The position numbers and the translations under genes were made by a program. From Amycolatopsis pittospori (GTDB lineage Bacteria; Actinomycetota; Actinomycetes; Mycobacteriales; Pseudonocardiaceae): a stretch of DNA of 64,000 bases. This document shows, piece by piece, positions 7,863 to 16,523 of this stretch (position 1 is its first letter; every line of letters starts with the position of its first letter). The DNA lies in NCBI RefSeq assembly GCF_013870525.1, contig NZ_JACBXD010000023.1:1-64000 (forward strand). The letters are read 5' to 3'. Below the pieces are notes generated by a model. The model did no database searches. It was given only the letters and a program-made list of their open reading frames with translations, and was not told the origin of the DNA.

Positions 7863-9626
7863 GTGAAGACCTTGAGAGCGCGCCTGAGTCGCGCCTTCGT
7901 CGGGGTGGCGCTGCTCGCCGGCGTCACCACCGCTGCCGCCCCGGTCGCCGACGCGGCGACCCCGCCGCTGCAGTCGATCGTCCCCGTTCCGGTCTCGGCC
8001 CAAGCCGTCACCGGCTCCGACCACTCCCTGACCGCGAACACGAAGATCTACACCCAGGCCGGTTCGGCGCCGGCCAAGGCCGTCGGCGACTACCTCGCCG
8101 AGGTCCTGCGCAAGTCCACCGGCTTCGCCCTGCCTGTCTCCGACGCCCCTTCGGGTACGCCTGCCGACGGCATCTCGCTCCTGCTGTCCGGCGCCAACCC
8201 GAGCGTCGGCGACCAGGGCTACCAACTGAACTCGACGTCCGCTTCGGTCATCCTGCGCGCGACGACGGCACAGGGCCTCTTCGGCGGCGTCCAGACGCTG
8301 CGGCAGTTGCTGCCGGGCAAGGTCGAGAGCCCGACCGTGCAGGCGGGCCCCTGGACGATCCCGGGCGCGAACATCCTCGACTACCCGCGGTTCGCCTATC
8401 GCGGCGCGATGCTCGACGTCGCCCGGCACTTCCACCCCGTGGCGAGCGTCAAGCGGTACATCGACCAGCTGGCGCAGTACAAGATCAACAATCTGCACCT
8501 GCACCTGGCCGACGACCAGGGCTGGCGGATCCAGATCGACAGCTGGCCACGCCTGACCACCTACGGCGGCAGCACCCAGGTCGGCGGTGGCGCCGGCGGC
8601 TACTACACCAAGGCGCAGTACACCGAGATCGTGAACTACGCGGCTTCGCGGTTCATCACGGTCATCCCCGAGATCGACATGCCGGGGCACACCAACGCCG
8701 CCCTGGCCTCGTACGCCGAGCTGAACTGCAACAACACCGCGCCGCCGCTGCGCACCGACACCGCGGTCGGCTACAGCTCGCTGTGCATCTCGAAGGAGAT
8801 CACCTACACCTTCGTCGCTGACGTCATCCGGGAGGTCGCCGCGCTGACGCCCGGCCCGTACTTCCACCTCGGCGGTGACGAGGCGCAGGCCACCAGCGAC
8901 GCGGACTACCGCACCTTCATGAACCGCGTGCTGCCGATGGTGGCGGCCAACGGCAAGCAGGTCGTCGGCTGGCACGAGATCGGCAAGGCCACCCTGCCCG
9001 CCACGGCCACCCCGCAGTTCTGGGGCACGACGACGTCCAGCACAGAGGTCTCGAACGCCGTCGCCCGCGGAAGCAAGGTGATCCTGTCCCCGGCGAACAA
9101 GGCGTACCTGGACATGAAGTACAACTCCAGCACGCCGATCGGGCTCTCCTGGGCGGGCTACATCGAGGTCCAGGACGCCTACAACTGGAACCCGGGCGCC
9201 TACCTCTCCGGCGTGCCCGAATCGGCCGTCCGCGGCGTCGAATCCCCGCTGTGGACCGAAACCGTGGTGACCCCGGCGAACATCGACTACCTCGCCTTCC
9301 CGAGGCTCCCGGCGCACGCCGAACTCGGCTGGTCGCCGTGGTCGACGCACGACTGGAGCGTCTTCCGGGTCCGCCTCGGCGCGCAGGCCCAGCGCTGGCA
9401 GGCGCAGGGAATCGGCTACTACGCGTCGAGCCAGGTGCCCTGGGAAACCGGCTCCACCAACCCGGGCACCTGCTCACTCCCCGCCTGGGACCGCGCTTCC
9501 GTCTACACCGGCGGAGCGACCGTCTCCCACAACGGGCACAAGTGGACGGCGCAATGGTGGACTCAAGGCGAGGAGCCCGGCGCGGGCGGCCAATGGGGCG
9601 TCTGGCGCGACAACGGCACCTGCTGA
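7863..9626 (+). CDS. Secreted GH20 beta-N-acetylhexosaminidase with C-terminal chitin-binding (CBM5/12) module
   Basis: 587 residues starting at GTG 7863 behind a perfect AGGAGG (7852-7857). Signal peptide about 1-31 (ends PVADA). An N-terminal GH20b domain (about 38-165) is followed by the catalytic barrel, with YRGAMLDVARHF, LHLHLADDQGWRI, EIDMPGHTNAA and the catalytic Asp-Glu pair in YFHLGGDEAQ. Residues about 537-587 (CSLPAWDRASVY to WRDNGTC) form a CBM5/12 module with conserved aromatic residues. It releases GlcNAc from chitin oligomers outside the cell. The upstream DasR-like operator links it to GlcNAc signalling. A strong hairpin follows. Confidence 0.95.
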   Translation: MKTLRARLSRAFVGVALLAGVTTAAAPVADAATPPLQSIVPVPVSAQAVTGSDHSLTANTKIYTQAGSAPAKAVGDYLAEVLRKSTGFALPVSDAPSGTPADGISLLLSGANPSVGDQGYQLNSTSASVILRATTAQGLFGGVQTLRQLLPGKVESPTVQAGPWTIPGANILDYPRFAYRGAMLDVARHFHPVASVKRYIDQLAQYKINNLHLHLADDQGWRIQIDSWPRLTTYGGSTQVGGGAGGYYTKAQYTEIVNYAASRFITVIPEIDMPGHTNAALASYAELNCNNTAPPLRTDTAVGYSSLCISKEITYTFVADVIREVAALTPGPYFHLGGDEAQATSDADYRTFMNRVLPMVAANGKQVVGWHEIGKATLPATATPQFWGTTTSSTEVSNAVARGSKVILSPANKAYLDMKYNSSTPIGLSWAGYIEVQDAYNWNPGAYLSGVPESAVRGVESPLWTETVVTPANIDYLAFPRLPAHAELGWSPWSTHDWSVFRVRLGAQAQRWQAQGIGYYASSQVPWETGSTNPGTCSLPAWDRASVYTGGATVSHNGHKWTAQWWTQGEEPGAGGQWGVWRDNGTC

Positions 9627-9631
9627 TCACC

Positions 9632-9672
9632 GCCGGGGCCGGTGGGATTCGCAGAAAACCACCGGCCCCGGC
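9632..9672. terminator. Intrinsic terminator after hexosaminidase gene
   Basis: A 14-bp perfect stem (9632-9645 with 9659-9672, core CCGGGGCCGGTGG) closes a 13-base loop and is followed by a pyrimidine-rich CGTCTTCTCTT tract on the + strand. Confidence 0.8.
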
Positions 9673-9709
9673 CGTCTTCTCTTAGGCTTTGCGGCATGGG
9701 GTTTTTCCG

Positions 9710-10243
9710 GTGAAGGCCCGAAGACGCCGCTTCGCCATTCACGAGATCGGCGGTGCGATCTTCATCGGCGTGGGCCTCCTCATGTCCATCGCCTACGTGA
9801 CCGCACTGGCCGAGAGGCAAGACGTTGGTTCCCCGCTCTACGTGGCGCCGTTCCTGCTCTTCTGGCTGGCGATGAGCTGCTGGATTGCCGCGCCCGTCGT
9901 TTTCCAGCGGCCGGGCGGGATCCTGATCCGACTGGACGGCCATCTCTATAGCTGGCGGCGTATCGCATGGGACGACATCGCTGAATTCGTCGTGATCTCG
10001 AAGACCGATGACTTCGGAACCGGCCGTCCGATCCTCGTCGTCGAGCTCCGCGACGGCCGCCGGGTCGTGACGGGACTCCAGGGTTGGGGAACCCGGCCCG
10101 TCTCCTCCTGGTCGGACGGAGACGAGTCCCATCCCGGTCTCTTCTGGCAACCCGCGCCGAAGTTCGATCAGACCGTCAGGGCACTCCGGACCTCGCTGGC
10201 GACCCATCGAACCGGCGGCCGTTCGTCTCCCGCGGACGGCTGA
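9710..10243 (+). CDS. Small membrane protein with PH-like cytosolic domain
   Basis: 177 residues from GTG 9710 (GGGG at 9698-9701 is well placed; an upstream TTG at 9689 is less likely). Two TM helices (GGAIFIGVGLLMSIAYV and LYVAPFLLFWLAMSCWIAAPVVF) are followed by a soluble domain whose LIRLDGHLYSWRRIAWDDIAEF pattern is typical of bacterial PH-domain proteins of the DUF2581/YdbT-like type. The C-terminal WSDGDESHPGLFWQPAPKFDQTV resembles uncharacterised actinomycete homologues. Function unknown. Confidence 0.65.
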   Translation: MKARRRRFAIHEIGGAIFIGVGLLMSIAYVTALAERQDVGSPLYVAPFLLFWLAMSCWIAAPVVFQRPGGILIRLDGHLYSWRRIAWDDIAEFVVISKTDDFGTGRPILVVELRDGRRVVTGLQGWGTRPVSSWSDGDESHPGLFWQPAPKFDQTVRALRTSLATHRTGGRSSPADG

Positions 10244-10263
10244 CCGAGCGCTACGGTGGGTCC

Positions 10264-10710
10264 ATGGCCGCTGATCTCGAACTGGTTCGCACTCTTTCCT
10301 TGCGTGAAAACGGACTCGCGACCGTCGCGACGGTTCGCGCGGACGGCACCGTGCACTCGTCGGTGGTGAACGCCGGAGTCGTCGAAGACCCGGTCACGAA
10401 GGCGTTGGGGATCGGCTTCGTCGCGATGGGCGGAGTGAAGAAGCTCGACCTGTTCCGCCGGGCGGGCCACGCCACGATCACCTTCCGCCGAGGCTGGGAA
10501 TGGGCGGCGGTGCAGGGCACCACCCACCTCATCGGCCCGGACGACCCGGACCCGGACTTCGACCCCGCCGGACTCCCCCGGCTGTTGCGCGACGTCTTCA
10601 TCGCGGCGACCGGAAGCCATGACGACTGGGACGAATACGACCGCGTGATGGCCGCCGAACGTCGCGTCGCCGTCTTCGTCACGGCGAACCGCGTCACCGG
10701 CAACCGCTGA
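10264..10710 (+). CDS. Pyridoxamine 5'-phosphate oxidase-fold (F420/FMN split-barrel) protein
   Basis: 148 residues with the split beta-barrel pattern: ENGLATVATVRADGTVHSSVVNAGVV, then IGFVAMGGVKKLDLFRRAGHATITF and the C-terminal RRVAVFVTANRVTG. In actinomycetes proteins of this size and pattern (TIGR03618-like) bind F420 or flavin and reduce unidentified substrates. ATG 10264 starts at the first conserved strand. It follows the membrane-protein gene by 20 bases, so co-transcription is likely, and ends at the terminator at 10711. Cofactor choice cannot be decided from sequence alone. Confidence 0.75.
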   Translation: MAADLELVRTLSLRENGLATVATVRADGTVHSSVVNAGVVEDPVTKALGIGFVAMGGVKKLDLFRRAGHATITFRRGWEWAAVQGTTHLIGPDDPDPDFDPAGLPRLLRDVFIAATGSHDDWDEYDRVMAAERRVAVFVTANRVTGNR

Positions 10711-10755
10711 CACGAAAAGGGCCGCCCGAAGCGTTGCCGGGCGGCCCTTTTCGTG
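10711..10755. terminator. Bidirectional terminator between PNPOx-like gene and lepA
   Basis: A perfect 18-bp inverted repeat (10711-10728 and 10738-10755) with a 9-base loop. It reads AAAAGGGCCGCCCG on the left and CGGGCGGCCCTTTT on the right, so each strand ends in a short T-run. It sits exactly between convergent genes. Confidence 0.92.
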
Positions 10756-10761
10756 GAAAAC

Positions 10762-12600
10762 CTACTTCTTCTTGCCGTTGTCCTCAGTGGACAGTGCGGC
10801 GACGAAGGCCTCTTGCGGAACCTCGACCCGGCCGACGGTCTTCATCCGCTTCTTGCCTTCCTTCTGCTTTTCCAGCAGCTTGCGCTTACGCGAGATGTCA
10901 CCGCCGTAACACTTCGCGAGCACGTCCTTGCGGATCGCGCGGATGGTCTCGCGGGCGATGATCCGGGCGCCGATGGCGGCCTGGATGGGCACCTCGAAGT
11001 TCTGCCGCGGGATCAGTTCGCGGAGCCGGTTCACCATGCGGTTGCCGTAGTTGTAGGCGTCGTCCTTGTGCACGATCGCGGAGAACGCGTCGACACCCTC
11101 GCCCTGCAGCAGGATGTCCACCTTGACCAGGTCTGCCGCCTGCGAGCCCGCCTCTTCGTAGTCCAGCGACGCGTAGCCGCGCGTACGCGACTTCAGCGTG
11201 TCGAAGAAGTCGAAGATGATCTCACCCAGGGGGAGGTTGTACCGCAGTTCGACCCGGTCTTCGGACAGGTAGTCCATGCCGAGCAGCGAGCCGCGCTTGT
11301 TCTGGCACAGCTCCATGATCGTGCCGATGAACTCCGACGGCGCCAGGATGCTCACCTTGCTGACCGGTTCGAGCACCTTGTCGATCTTGTTGCCGGTCGG
11401 CCAGTCCGACGGGTTGGTGACGTGGATTTCCTTGCCGTCGTCCAGCACGACGTCGTAGACCACGTTCGGCGCGGTGGAGATCAGGTCGAGGCCGAATTCG
11501 CGCTCCAGGCGGTCACGGGTGATCTCCAGGTGCAGCAGGCCGAGGAACCCGCAACGGAAGCCGAAGCCGAGCGCCACCGACGTCTCGGGCTCGTAGTCCA
11601 GCGCGGCGTCGTTGAGCTGGAGCTTGTCCAGGGCCTCACGCAGCTCGGGGTAGTCCGACCCGTCCACCGGATACAGTCCGGAGTAGACCATCGGCTTCGG
11701 CTCGCGGTAGCCCGCGAGAGCCTCCTTCGCGCCCTGACGCTCGGACGTCACGGTGTCGCCGACCTTGGACTGGCGGACGTCCTTCACACCGGTGATCAGG
11801 TACCCGACCTCGCCGACGCCGAGCCCCTTGCTGGCCTTGGGCTCCGGCGAGATGATCCCGACTTCCAGCAGCTCGTGCGTGGCACCGGTGGACATCATCT
11901 TGATCCGCTCGCGCGGGGTGATCTTGCCGTCGACGACCCTGATGTAGGTCACGACGCCCCGGTAGGTGTCGTACACCGAGTCGAAGATCATCGCGCGCGC
12001 CGGAGCGTCCGCGTCACCCTGCGGAGCGGGCACCTGCTTCACGACCGCGTCGAGCAGATCACCGACCCCCACACCGGTCTTGGCGGAGACGCGCAGCACA
12101 TCCGACGGCTCGCAGCCGATGATGTGCGCGATCTCGGCGGCGTACTTGTCCGGGTCCGCGGACGGCAGGTCGATCTTGTTCAGCACCGGGATGATCTGGA
12201 GGTTGTTCTCCAGCGCGAGGTACAGGTTCGCGAGGGTCTGCGCCTCGATCCCCTGCGCCGCGTCGACCAGCAGGACGGCACCTTCACACGCTTCGAGCGC
12301 GCGAGAGACCTCGTAGGTGAAGTCGACGTGGCCGGGGGTGTCGATCATGTGCAGGACGTGGTCCTGACCGTCGACCTTCCAGGGCAGGCGCACGTTCTGC
12401 GCCTTGATGGTGATCCCGCGTTCCCGCTCGATGTCCATCCGGTCGAGGTACTGGGCTCGCATGGCCCGTTCCTCGACCACGCCGGTGAGCTGCAGCATGC
12501 GGTCGGCCAGGGTCGACTTGCCGTGGTCGATGTGCGCGATGATGCAGAAGTTCCGGATGAGCTCCGGGGGCGTGAAGGTCGTGTCGGCGAACGTCGTCAA
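10762..12600 (-). CDS. lepA: Elongation factor 4 (back-translocating GTPase LepA)
   Basis: 612 residues with all EF4 features: G1 [16 protein letters not shown], switch I around [13 protein letters not shown]3 DTPGHVDF, G4 NKIDLPSAD, domain II/III, and the LepA-specific C-terminal domain ending in [29 protein letters not shown]. It binds ribosomes and promotes back-translocation or initiation quality control under stress. Length equals the usual actinobacterial form plus a short N-terminal extension. The ATG at 12600 begins a leader of about 15 residues ([15 protein letters not shown]). Its 3' end faces the bidirectional terminator. Confidence 0.98.
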   Translation of the reverse strand: MTTFADTTFTPPELIRNFCIIAHIDHGKSTLADRMLQLTGVVEERAMRAQYLDRMDIERERGITIKAQNVRLPWKVDGQDHVLHMIDTPGHVDFTYEVSRALEACEGAVLLVDAAQGIEAQTLANLYLALENNLQIIPVLNKIDLPSADPDKYAAEIAHIIGCEPSDVLRVSAKTGVGVGDLLDAVVKQVPAPQGDADAPARAMIFDSVYDTYRGVVTYIRVVDGKITPRERIKMMSTGATHELLEVGIISPEPKASKGLGVGEVGYLITGVKDVRQSKVGDTVTSERQGAKEALAGYREPKPMVYSGLYPVDGSDYPELREALDKLQLNDAALDYEPETSVALGFGFRCGFLGLLHLEITRDRLEREFGLDLISTAPNVVYDVVLDDGKEIHVTNPSDWPTGNKIDKVLEPVSKVSILAPSEFIGTIMELCQNKRGSLLGMDYLSEDRVELRYNLPLGEIIFDFFDTLKSRTRGYASLDYEEAGSQAADLVKVDILLQGEGVDAFSAIVHKDDAYNYGNRMVNRLRELIPRQNFEVPIQAAIGARIIARETIRAIRKDVLAKCYGGDISRKRKLLEKQKEGKKRMKTVGRVEVPQEAFVAALSTEDNGKKK

Positions 12601-12713
12601 CGGGTTTCCTCGCGAAGGTCGGGGTGTGCCACCTCTATGCTCCCATGCCGCTCCGGGTGCGAGTGGGGGTCATCCCCGATGCGGCCCGTGGTGAGCTGTG
12701 GTGCCCTCGAAGT

Positions 12714-13301
12714 ATGAGTAATTCACTGACCCAGATGCTCGACAAGACGTTCGGCCATCCCAGGGGACTGCTCGGCCGGTTCGGCGGCTTGGCGATGGCG
12801 CACGGCAACGCCGCCACCGAACTCAGAGTCGTCGAACTGGCGTCGATCGCATCCACCGAAACCGCCCTCGTCGTGGGCCCCGGCCCAGGTGTCGGCCTGC
12901 AGGCGGCCGCCGAGCGCGCCGGTCGCGCCATCGGCGTCGACCCGTCCCCGGAGATGCTCGCCCGCTCCCGCCGCCGGTGCGGCGAAGCCGTGGAGCTGCG
13001 GCGCGGGGCCGCGGACTCCACGGGAGAGCCGGACGAGAGCGTGGACGTGGTCCTCACCGTCAACAACGTGCAGCTCTGGGAAGACCGGACGGCAGGCTTC
13101 GCCGAGCTGTTCCGGGTGCTGCGCCCGGGCGGCAGGCTGCTGCTGTCCTCGCACGAGAAGTGGCTGCCGGTGTCCCGGCACGAGCTGGCCGACGAAGCGG
13201 CCGCCGCCGGCTTCGTCGACCTGCAGACCTGGACCTGGGAACCGCCGGGGTTCGGCGCGTCCCTCGCCGCTCAGCTGCGCGCGGTCAAACCCTCCGTCTG
13301 A
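12714..13301 (+). CDS. Class I SAM-dependent methyltransferase
   Basis: 195 residues from ATG 12714. Motif I is ALVVGPGPGVGLQAAAERAG with acidic motif II in IGVDPSPEML; post-motif VDVVLTVNNVQLW and RVLRPGGRLLLSSHEKW are typical of Methyltransf_11 proteins. The N-terminus (TQMLDKTFGHPRGLLGRFGGLAMA) matches small actinobacterial methyltransferases that act on lipids or small molecules. It is divergent from lepA and convergent with the VOC gene, with which it shares a hairpin. Substrate unknown. Confidence 0.82.
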   Translation: MSNSLTQMLDKTFGHPRGLLGRFGGLAMAHGNAATELRVVELASIASTETALVVGPGPGVGLQAAAERAGRAIGVDPSPEMLARSRRRCGEAVELRRGAADSTGEPDESVDVVLTVNNVQLWEDRTAGFAELFRVLRPGGRLLLSSHEKWLPVSRHELADEAAAAGFVDLQTWTWEPPGFGASLAAQLRAVKPSV

Positions 13302-13321
13302 CCCGCGGCCTAACGCGGGTC
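13300..13321. terminator. Short bidirectional hairpin between methyltransferase and VOC genes
   Basis: GACCCGCG (13300-13307) pairs with CGCGGGTC (13314-13321) around a 6-base loop and includes or touches both convergent stop codons. The gap between the genes is only 8 bases, so the hairpin is built into their ends. Confidence 0.6.
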
Positions 13322-13684
13322 CGTGCGGAGCGGATGCTCGCGCGGTACTTCGACCAGCACGATCCTGGTGCCGTCCGGGTCGGCGATCCACGCCTCGTCC
13401 AGGCCCCAGGGTTCACGTCGCGCTTCGCGGACCGGGTCCACGCCCTTGGCGGCGAGCTCCTCAAGCGCCGCGGGCAGGTCCCTGACCTGGAGCCAAAGGA
13501 CGACGTCGGGAGTCGGACCGGTCTCCCCGGTCCCCACGATCTCGATCGACCCGTTCCCGGCGAAGAACACCGTCCCGCCGGGGAACTCCTTGTCGATCGC
13601 CAGGCCCAGGGTGTCCCGATAGAACGCCGTCGACACGTCGTTGTCCTTCGGGTGGATCAGCACCCTGCTGCTCAGCACGTCCAT
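13310..13684 (-). CDS. VOC (glyoxalase/bleomycin-resistance fold) family protein
   Basis: 124 residues with paired beta-alpha-beta-beta-beta modules: SSRVLIHPKDNDVSTAFYRDTLGLAIDKEF at the N-terminus and DEAWIADPDGTRIVLVEVP at the end, where WIADPDGT is the usual second-module signature with a metal-ligand Glu in VLVEVP. Proteins of this length act as dioxygenases, isomerases or drug binders. It lies 23 bases downstream of the EamA transporter gene on the same strand and is probably co-transcribed with it. Substrate unknown. Confidence 0.82.
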   Translation of the reverse strand: MDVLSSRVLIHPKDNDVSTAFYRDTLGLAIDKEFPGGTVFFAGNGSIEIVGTGETGPTPDVVLWLQVRDLPAALEELAAKGVDPVREARREPWGLDEAWIADPDGTRIVLVEVPREHPLRTDPR

Positions 13685-13707
13685 GACTCAATCCCTACCG
13701 GATGCGT

Positions 13708-14586
13708 TCAGGCCATCGCAATCGCGGTGATGCCCGCCAGGACGACCACCGACCCGGCCAGCCTGCGGACGGCGTTCGCCTCCCTCAGGACCAGCCAGGC
13801 GGCCAAGCCGCCCAGGACGATGCTCAGCTCCCGCGCGGGAGCGACGAGGCTCACCGGGGCGATCTGGAGGGCGTAGAGCACCAGCAGGTAAGCGACCGGT
13901 GAGAGCAGACCCACGATGAGGACTTCGCGCTTGTGCTCACGCCAGAGCCACGAGACCTCCTCACGGTCCTTCAGCGCGTACGGCGCCATCAGCAGGCTCT
14001 GCACGATCGCGCCGGTTCCGAAATAGACGATCGGCGGAACGCCGAGACCGGTGACCGAATGCGCGTCCCACAGCGTGTAGCCGGCGATCGTCACCCCGGT
14101 CAGGAGTCCGTACACCACCCCCTTGCGACGAGCCGAGCGGTCGGCGGCGTCGGCGCCCGCCGGGGACCGCCCGGTGCCGATGACCAGCACCCCGGCGATC
14201 ACGAGGAACGCCCCCACCAGGCCGAGTGGCCCGGGCCGCTCACCGAGCAGCACCACGGCCGCGAGCACCGAGATCAACGGCCCGGTACCGCGCGCGAGGG
14301 GGTAGACGACGGAAAGATCACCGACGGCGTACCCACGCTGGAGGACCACCCCATAGGTGACGTGCAACACCGCCGTGACCGCGGCGGCGAGCAACCACGT
14401 CCACTGTGGACGATGCGGCTCGATGGCCAGCGAAACCACCATGACAGGGATGAGCAGGACCGCCGAGAGGCTGTAGTACGCCCAGACGAACCGGGCTCCG
14501 CCGCGACGGATCCGTTTGGCGGCCAGGTTCCAGCCCGCGTGGATGACGGCGGCGGCGATGACGAAGGACAAAGCGGTGGCGTTCAC
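13708..14586 (-). CDS. EamA/DMT superfamily transporter
   Basis: 292 residues, about ten TM helices arranged as two EamA repeats. GTG 14586 is preferred to an ATG 27 bases upstream because AAAGG is spaced 6 bases from it and the first helix begins immediately (TALSFVIAAAVIHAGWNLAAKR). The first repeat ends in FLVIAGVLVIGTGRSP; a basic loop (DAADRSARRKG) separates the repeats. These proteins export metabolites or drugs by exchange or proton coupling. It leads a probable two-gene unit with the VOC protein, which would suit detoxification, though this is only context. Confidence 0.85.
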   Translation of the reverse strand: MNATALSFVIAAAVIHAGWNLAAKRIRRGGARFVWAYYSLSAVLLIPVMVVSLAIEPHRPQWTWLLAAAVTAVLHVTYGVVLQRGYAVGDLSVVYPLARGTGPLISVLAAVVLLGERPGPLGLVGAFLVIAGVLVIGTGRSPAGADAADRSARRKGVVYGLLTGVTIAGYTLWDAHSVTGLGVPPIVYFGTGAIVQSLLMAPYALKDREEVSWLWREHKREVLIVGLLSPVAYLLVLYALQIAPVSLVAPARELSIVLGGLAAWLVLREANAVRRLAGSVVVLAGITAIAMA

Positions 14587-14942
14587 AACGGACCTTTCAC
14601 GTCCTCCGCGCATGCGGAAAACGGGGTCCTCCAGGCTTTTGTCCCGTCAGATGAACGGCGGCGCTTCCGGCCCCGCCGATGGTGCCGCTCGGACCGGTCC
14701 CCCCTGCCCTGATTGTGTGTTTCCCGAACGGGCAGGCGGCGGAACCCTAGGCACTACGATCTTCACCGTACCGCAGCCGCCCACCCGGAGGCGGCCGCGA
14801 TCCGCCCCGGCACGGCTGTTAAGCTGGGCCCTTCGTCGCCGTGTGGCATTCCGTCATGGAGGAAACCCGCGCCGCTTTCGAGCGCGCAGGGCCGGTATAG
14901 CGCGGTGACGAAACCACCGAGAGATTCAAGAGGAGCGCCCCC
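14587..14942. other. 356-base intergenic region containing rpsT promoter and leader
   Basis: No convincing gene lies here; the short frames are shadows. The stretch separates the divergent EamA gene from rpsT. A TACGAT hexamer at 14755-14760 and an AT-richer GTTAAGC around 14817 could be -10 elements, but neither has a clear -35. AAGAGGAG just before the rpsT GTG at 14943 is its ribosome-binding site. No riboswitch fold is recognised. Confidence 0.4.
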
Positions 14943-15203
14943 GTGGCCAACATCAAGTCGCAGATCAAGCGCATCACCACCAACGAGAAGGCGCGTCAGC
15001 GTAACCAGGCGATCCGGTCCTCGGTGAAGACCGCGATCCGCAAGTTCCGCGAGGCCGCCGACTCCGGCGACAAGGCCAAGGCCCTGGAACTGCAGAAGGA
15101 CGCGGCCCAGAAGCTGGACAAGGCCGTCTCCAAGGGCGTCCTGCACGCCAACCAGGCCGCCAACAAGAAGTCCGCGATCGCGAAGCGCGCGAACTCTCTC
15201 TGA
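14943..15203 (+). CDS. rpsT: 30S ribosomal protein S20
   Basis: 86 residues, Lys/Arg/Ala-rich, matching S20 throughout: [25 protein letters not shown], then [19 protein letters not shown] and the end [20 protein letters not shown]. It is a primary binder of 16S rRNA helices 9 and 44. The start is GTG with AAGAGGAG nine bases upstream. Monocistronic with a strong terminator, and convergent with holA, as in mycobacteria. Confidence 0.98.
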   Translation: MANIKSQIKRITTNEKARQRNQAIRSSVKTAIRKFREAADSGDKAKALELQKDAAQKLDKAVSKGVLHANQAANKKSAIAKRANSL

Positions 15204-15213
15204 TCGGCTTTCG

Positions 15214-15251
15214 AAAAGGGCCCCGGCGACGCGAGTCGCCGGGGCCCTTTT
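15214..15251. terminator. Bidirectional terminator between rpsT and holA
   Basis: A perfect 17-bp stem (15214-15230, AAAAGGGCCCCGGCGAC, with 15235-15251) closes a 4-base loop. A-run on one side and T-run on the other make it functional on both strands. Confidence 0.93.
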
Positions 15252-15259
15252 CCGTCAGG

Positions 15260-16243
15260 TCAGCGGCTCGTGCCGTGAGCCTCGACGACCTGGAGGACAG
15301 CGCGTTCGAGCGCGTACTCCGGATCGGCCGCCACGCCTTTGACCTCGGCGTTGAGCCGGGCGACGATCCGCATCGCGGTGGCGAGGCCGTCCTGCCCCCA
15401 GCCCCGGGCCTGGCCCTGCGCCTTGCGCACCTTCCACGGCGGCATCCCCAGCTCACCCGCCATCTGGTTCGGGTTCCCGCGCCCCGCGCCGGACACCCGC
15501 GCGATCGTGCGGACGGCATCGGCGAGGGCGTCCGCGACCAGTACGTGCGGGACTCCCAGCTGCATCGCCCAGCGCAGCGACTCCAGTGCCGCCGTCCGGT
15601 CCCCCGCGACGGCCTTCTCGGCGACGGCGAACCCGTTCACGTCCGCGCGGCCCCGGTGATAGCGGCGCACGGCCTGCTCGTCGACCGTCCCGCCGGCGTC
15701 CGCGACGAGCTGGGTCGCGGCCGACGACAGCTCGCGGAGGTCCGAGCCGACGGCGTCGATCAACGCGAGCACGGCCGCGCCGTCGATCTTCCCGCCCACC
15801 CGGCGGACCTCGTTGCGGACAAAGGATTCCCGTTCAGCGGGCTTGGTCAGTTTCGGGCATTCGACGATCTCCGCCCCGGCCTTCTTCAGCGCACCGGGCA
15901 ACGCCTTCGCGGCTTTGCTCCGGCCACCTCCGCTGTGCACGACGACGAGCACGATGCCGTCCGCGGGCGCCTTGATGTAGGCCATCACCCCGTCGGAGAG
16001 CTCCTGCGAGATGTCGTGCGCGGAGTCGAGGACGATGACCCGGCCTTCGGCGAACAGTGAGGGGCTGACCATCTCCGCGAGTGCGGGAACTGTGAGGTCC
16101 GACACCCGGATCCGGGTGAGATCCGCCGTCGGATCGGCCGCTTTGGCCGCGTCCGAAGCGGAGCGGACCGCGCGTTCGATCAGCAGCTCCTCCTCACCGA
16201 GGACCAGGACCAGCGGCGATGGGGCGGAAGCTTGCGTCGTCAC
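15260..16243 (-). CDS. holA: DNA polymerase III subunit delta
   Basis: 327 residues from GTG 16243 (AGGA about 10 bases upstream); family length in actinobacteria is about 315-330. The start LVLVLGEEELLIERAV is the P-loop-derived N-terminus of delta, followed by VIVLDSAHDIS, PADGIVLVVVHSGGGRSKA, and the helical C-terminal part with WAMQLGVPHVLVADALADAVRTIARV. Delta opens the sliding clamp in the clamp loader. Position next to rpsT and upstream of comEC/comEA follows the actinobacterial order. Confidence 0.92.
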   Translation of the reverse strand: MTTQASAPSPLVLVLGEEELLIERAVRSASDAAKAADPTADLTRIRVSDLTVPALAEMVSPSLFAEGRVIVLDSAHDISQELSDGVMAYIKAPADGIVLVVVHSGGGRSKAAKALPGALKKAGAEIVECPKLTKPAERESFVRNEVRRVGGKIDGAAVLALIDAVGSDLRELSSAATQLVADAGGTVDEQAVRRYHRGRADVNGFAVAEKAVAGDRTAALESLRWAMQLGVPHVLVADALADAVRTIARVSGAGRGNPNQMAGELGMPPWKVRKAQGQARGWGQDGLATAMRIVARLNAEVKGVAADPEYALERAVLQVVEAHGTSR

Positions 16244-16380
16244 GGTGACGATCCTGCCATTCCTCCTCTCGTGTGCTTTGTCCGGTGATGTGTTCCGGGC
16301 ACGGTGGCCCCACGCGAGCCCCATGTCGTACGGTGTTAGCGAGGCGACGCGATCTTGCGCGTGCCGACAATCGAATACCG

Positions 16381-16509
16381 CTCATCCAGAGGGGCAGAGG
16401 GAACGGCCCGATGAAGCCCCGGCAACCGGCGTCAGCCTGTCATCCCGCGATCGCGGGGTAGCTGACGATCACGGTGCCAATTCCGGCCCGCCTCGGCGGG
16501 GCAGATGAG
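16381..16509 (+). ncRNA. S-box (SAM-I) riboswitch upstream of threonine synthase
   Basis: The P1 stem is CTCATC (16381-16386) with GATGAG (16504-16509). Between them lie the k-turn AGAGGGGCAGAGGGA, then GATGAAGCCCCGGCAACC (16410-16427), the hallmark SAM-binding and pseudoknot region. A variable P3 follows and P4 is probably the hairpin of GCCCGCCTCGGCGGGGC. These match the S-box consensus closely. The Shine-Dalgarno AAAGGA (16511-16516) directly abuts the P1 3' strand and the ATG is at 16524, with no separate terminator visible. Translational control by ligand-stabilised P1 is therefore inferred. Sense of control (off with SAM) is assumed from the family. Confidence 0.9.
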
Positions 16510-16523
16510 GAAAGGACCTCGCG

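Noticed and set aside
10753..12717. 654-residue frame antisense to lepA
   Set aside because: Mirror-strand shadow rich in Val, Asp, Arg and His with no motif; lepA is unambiguous.
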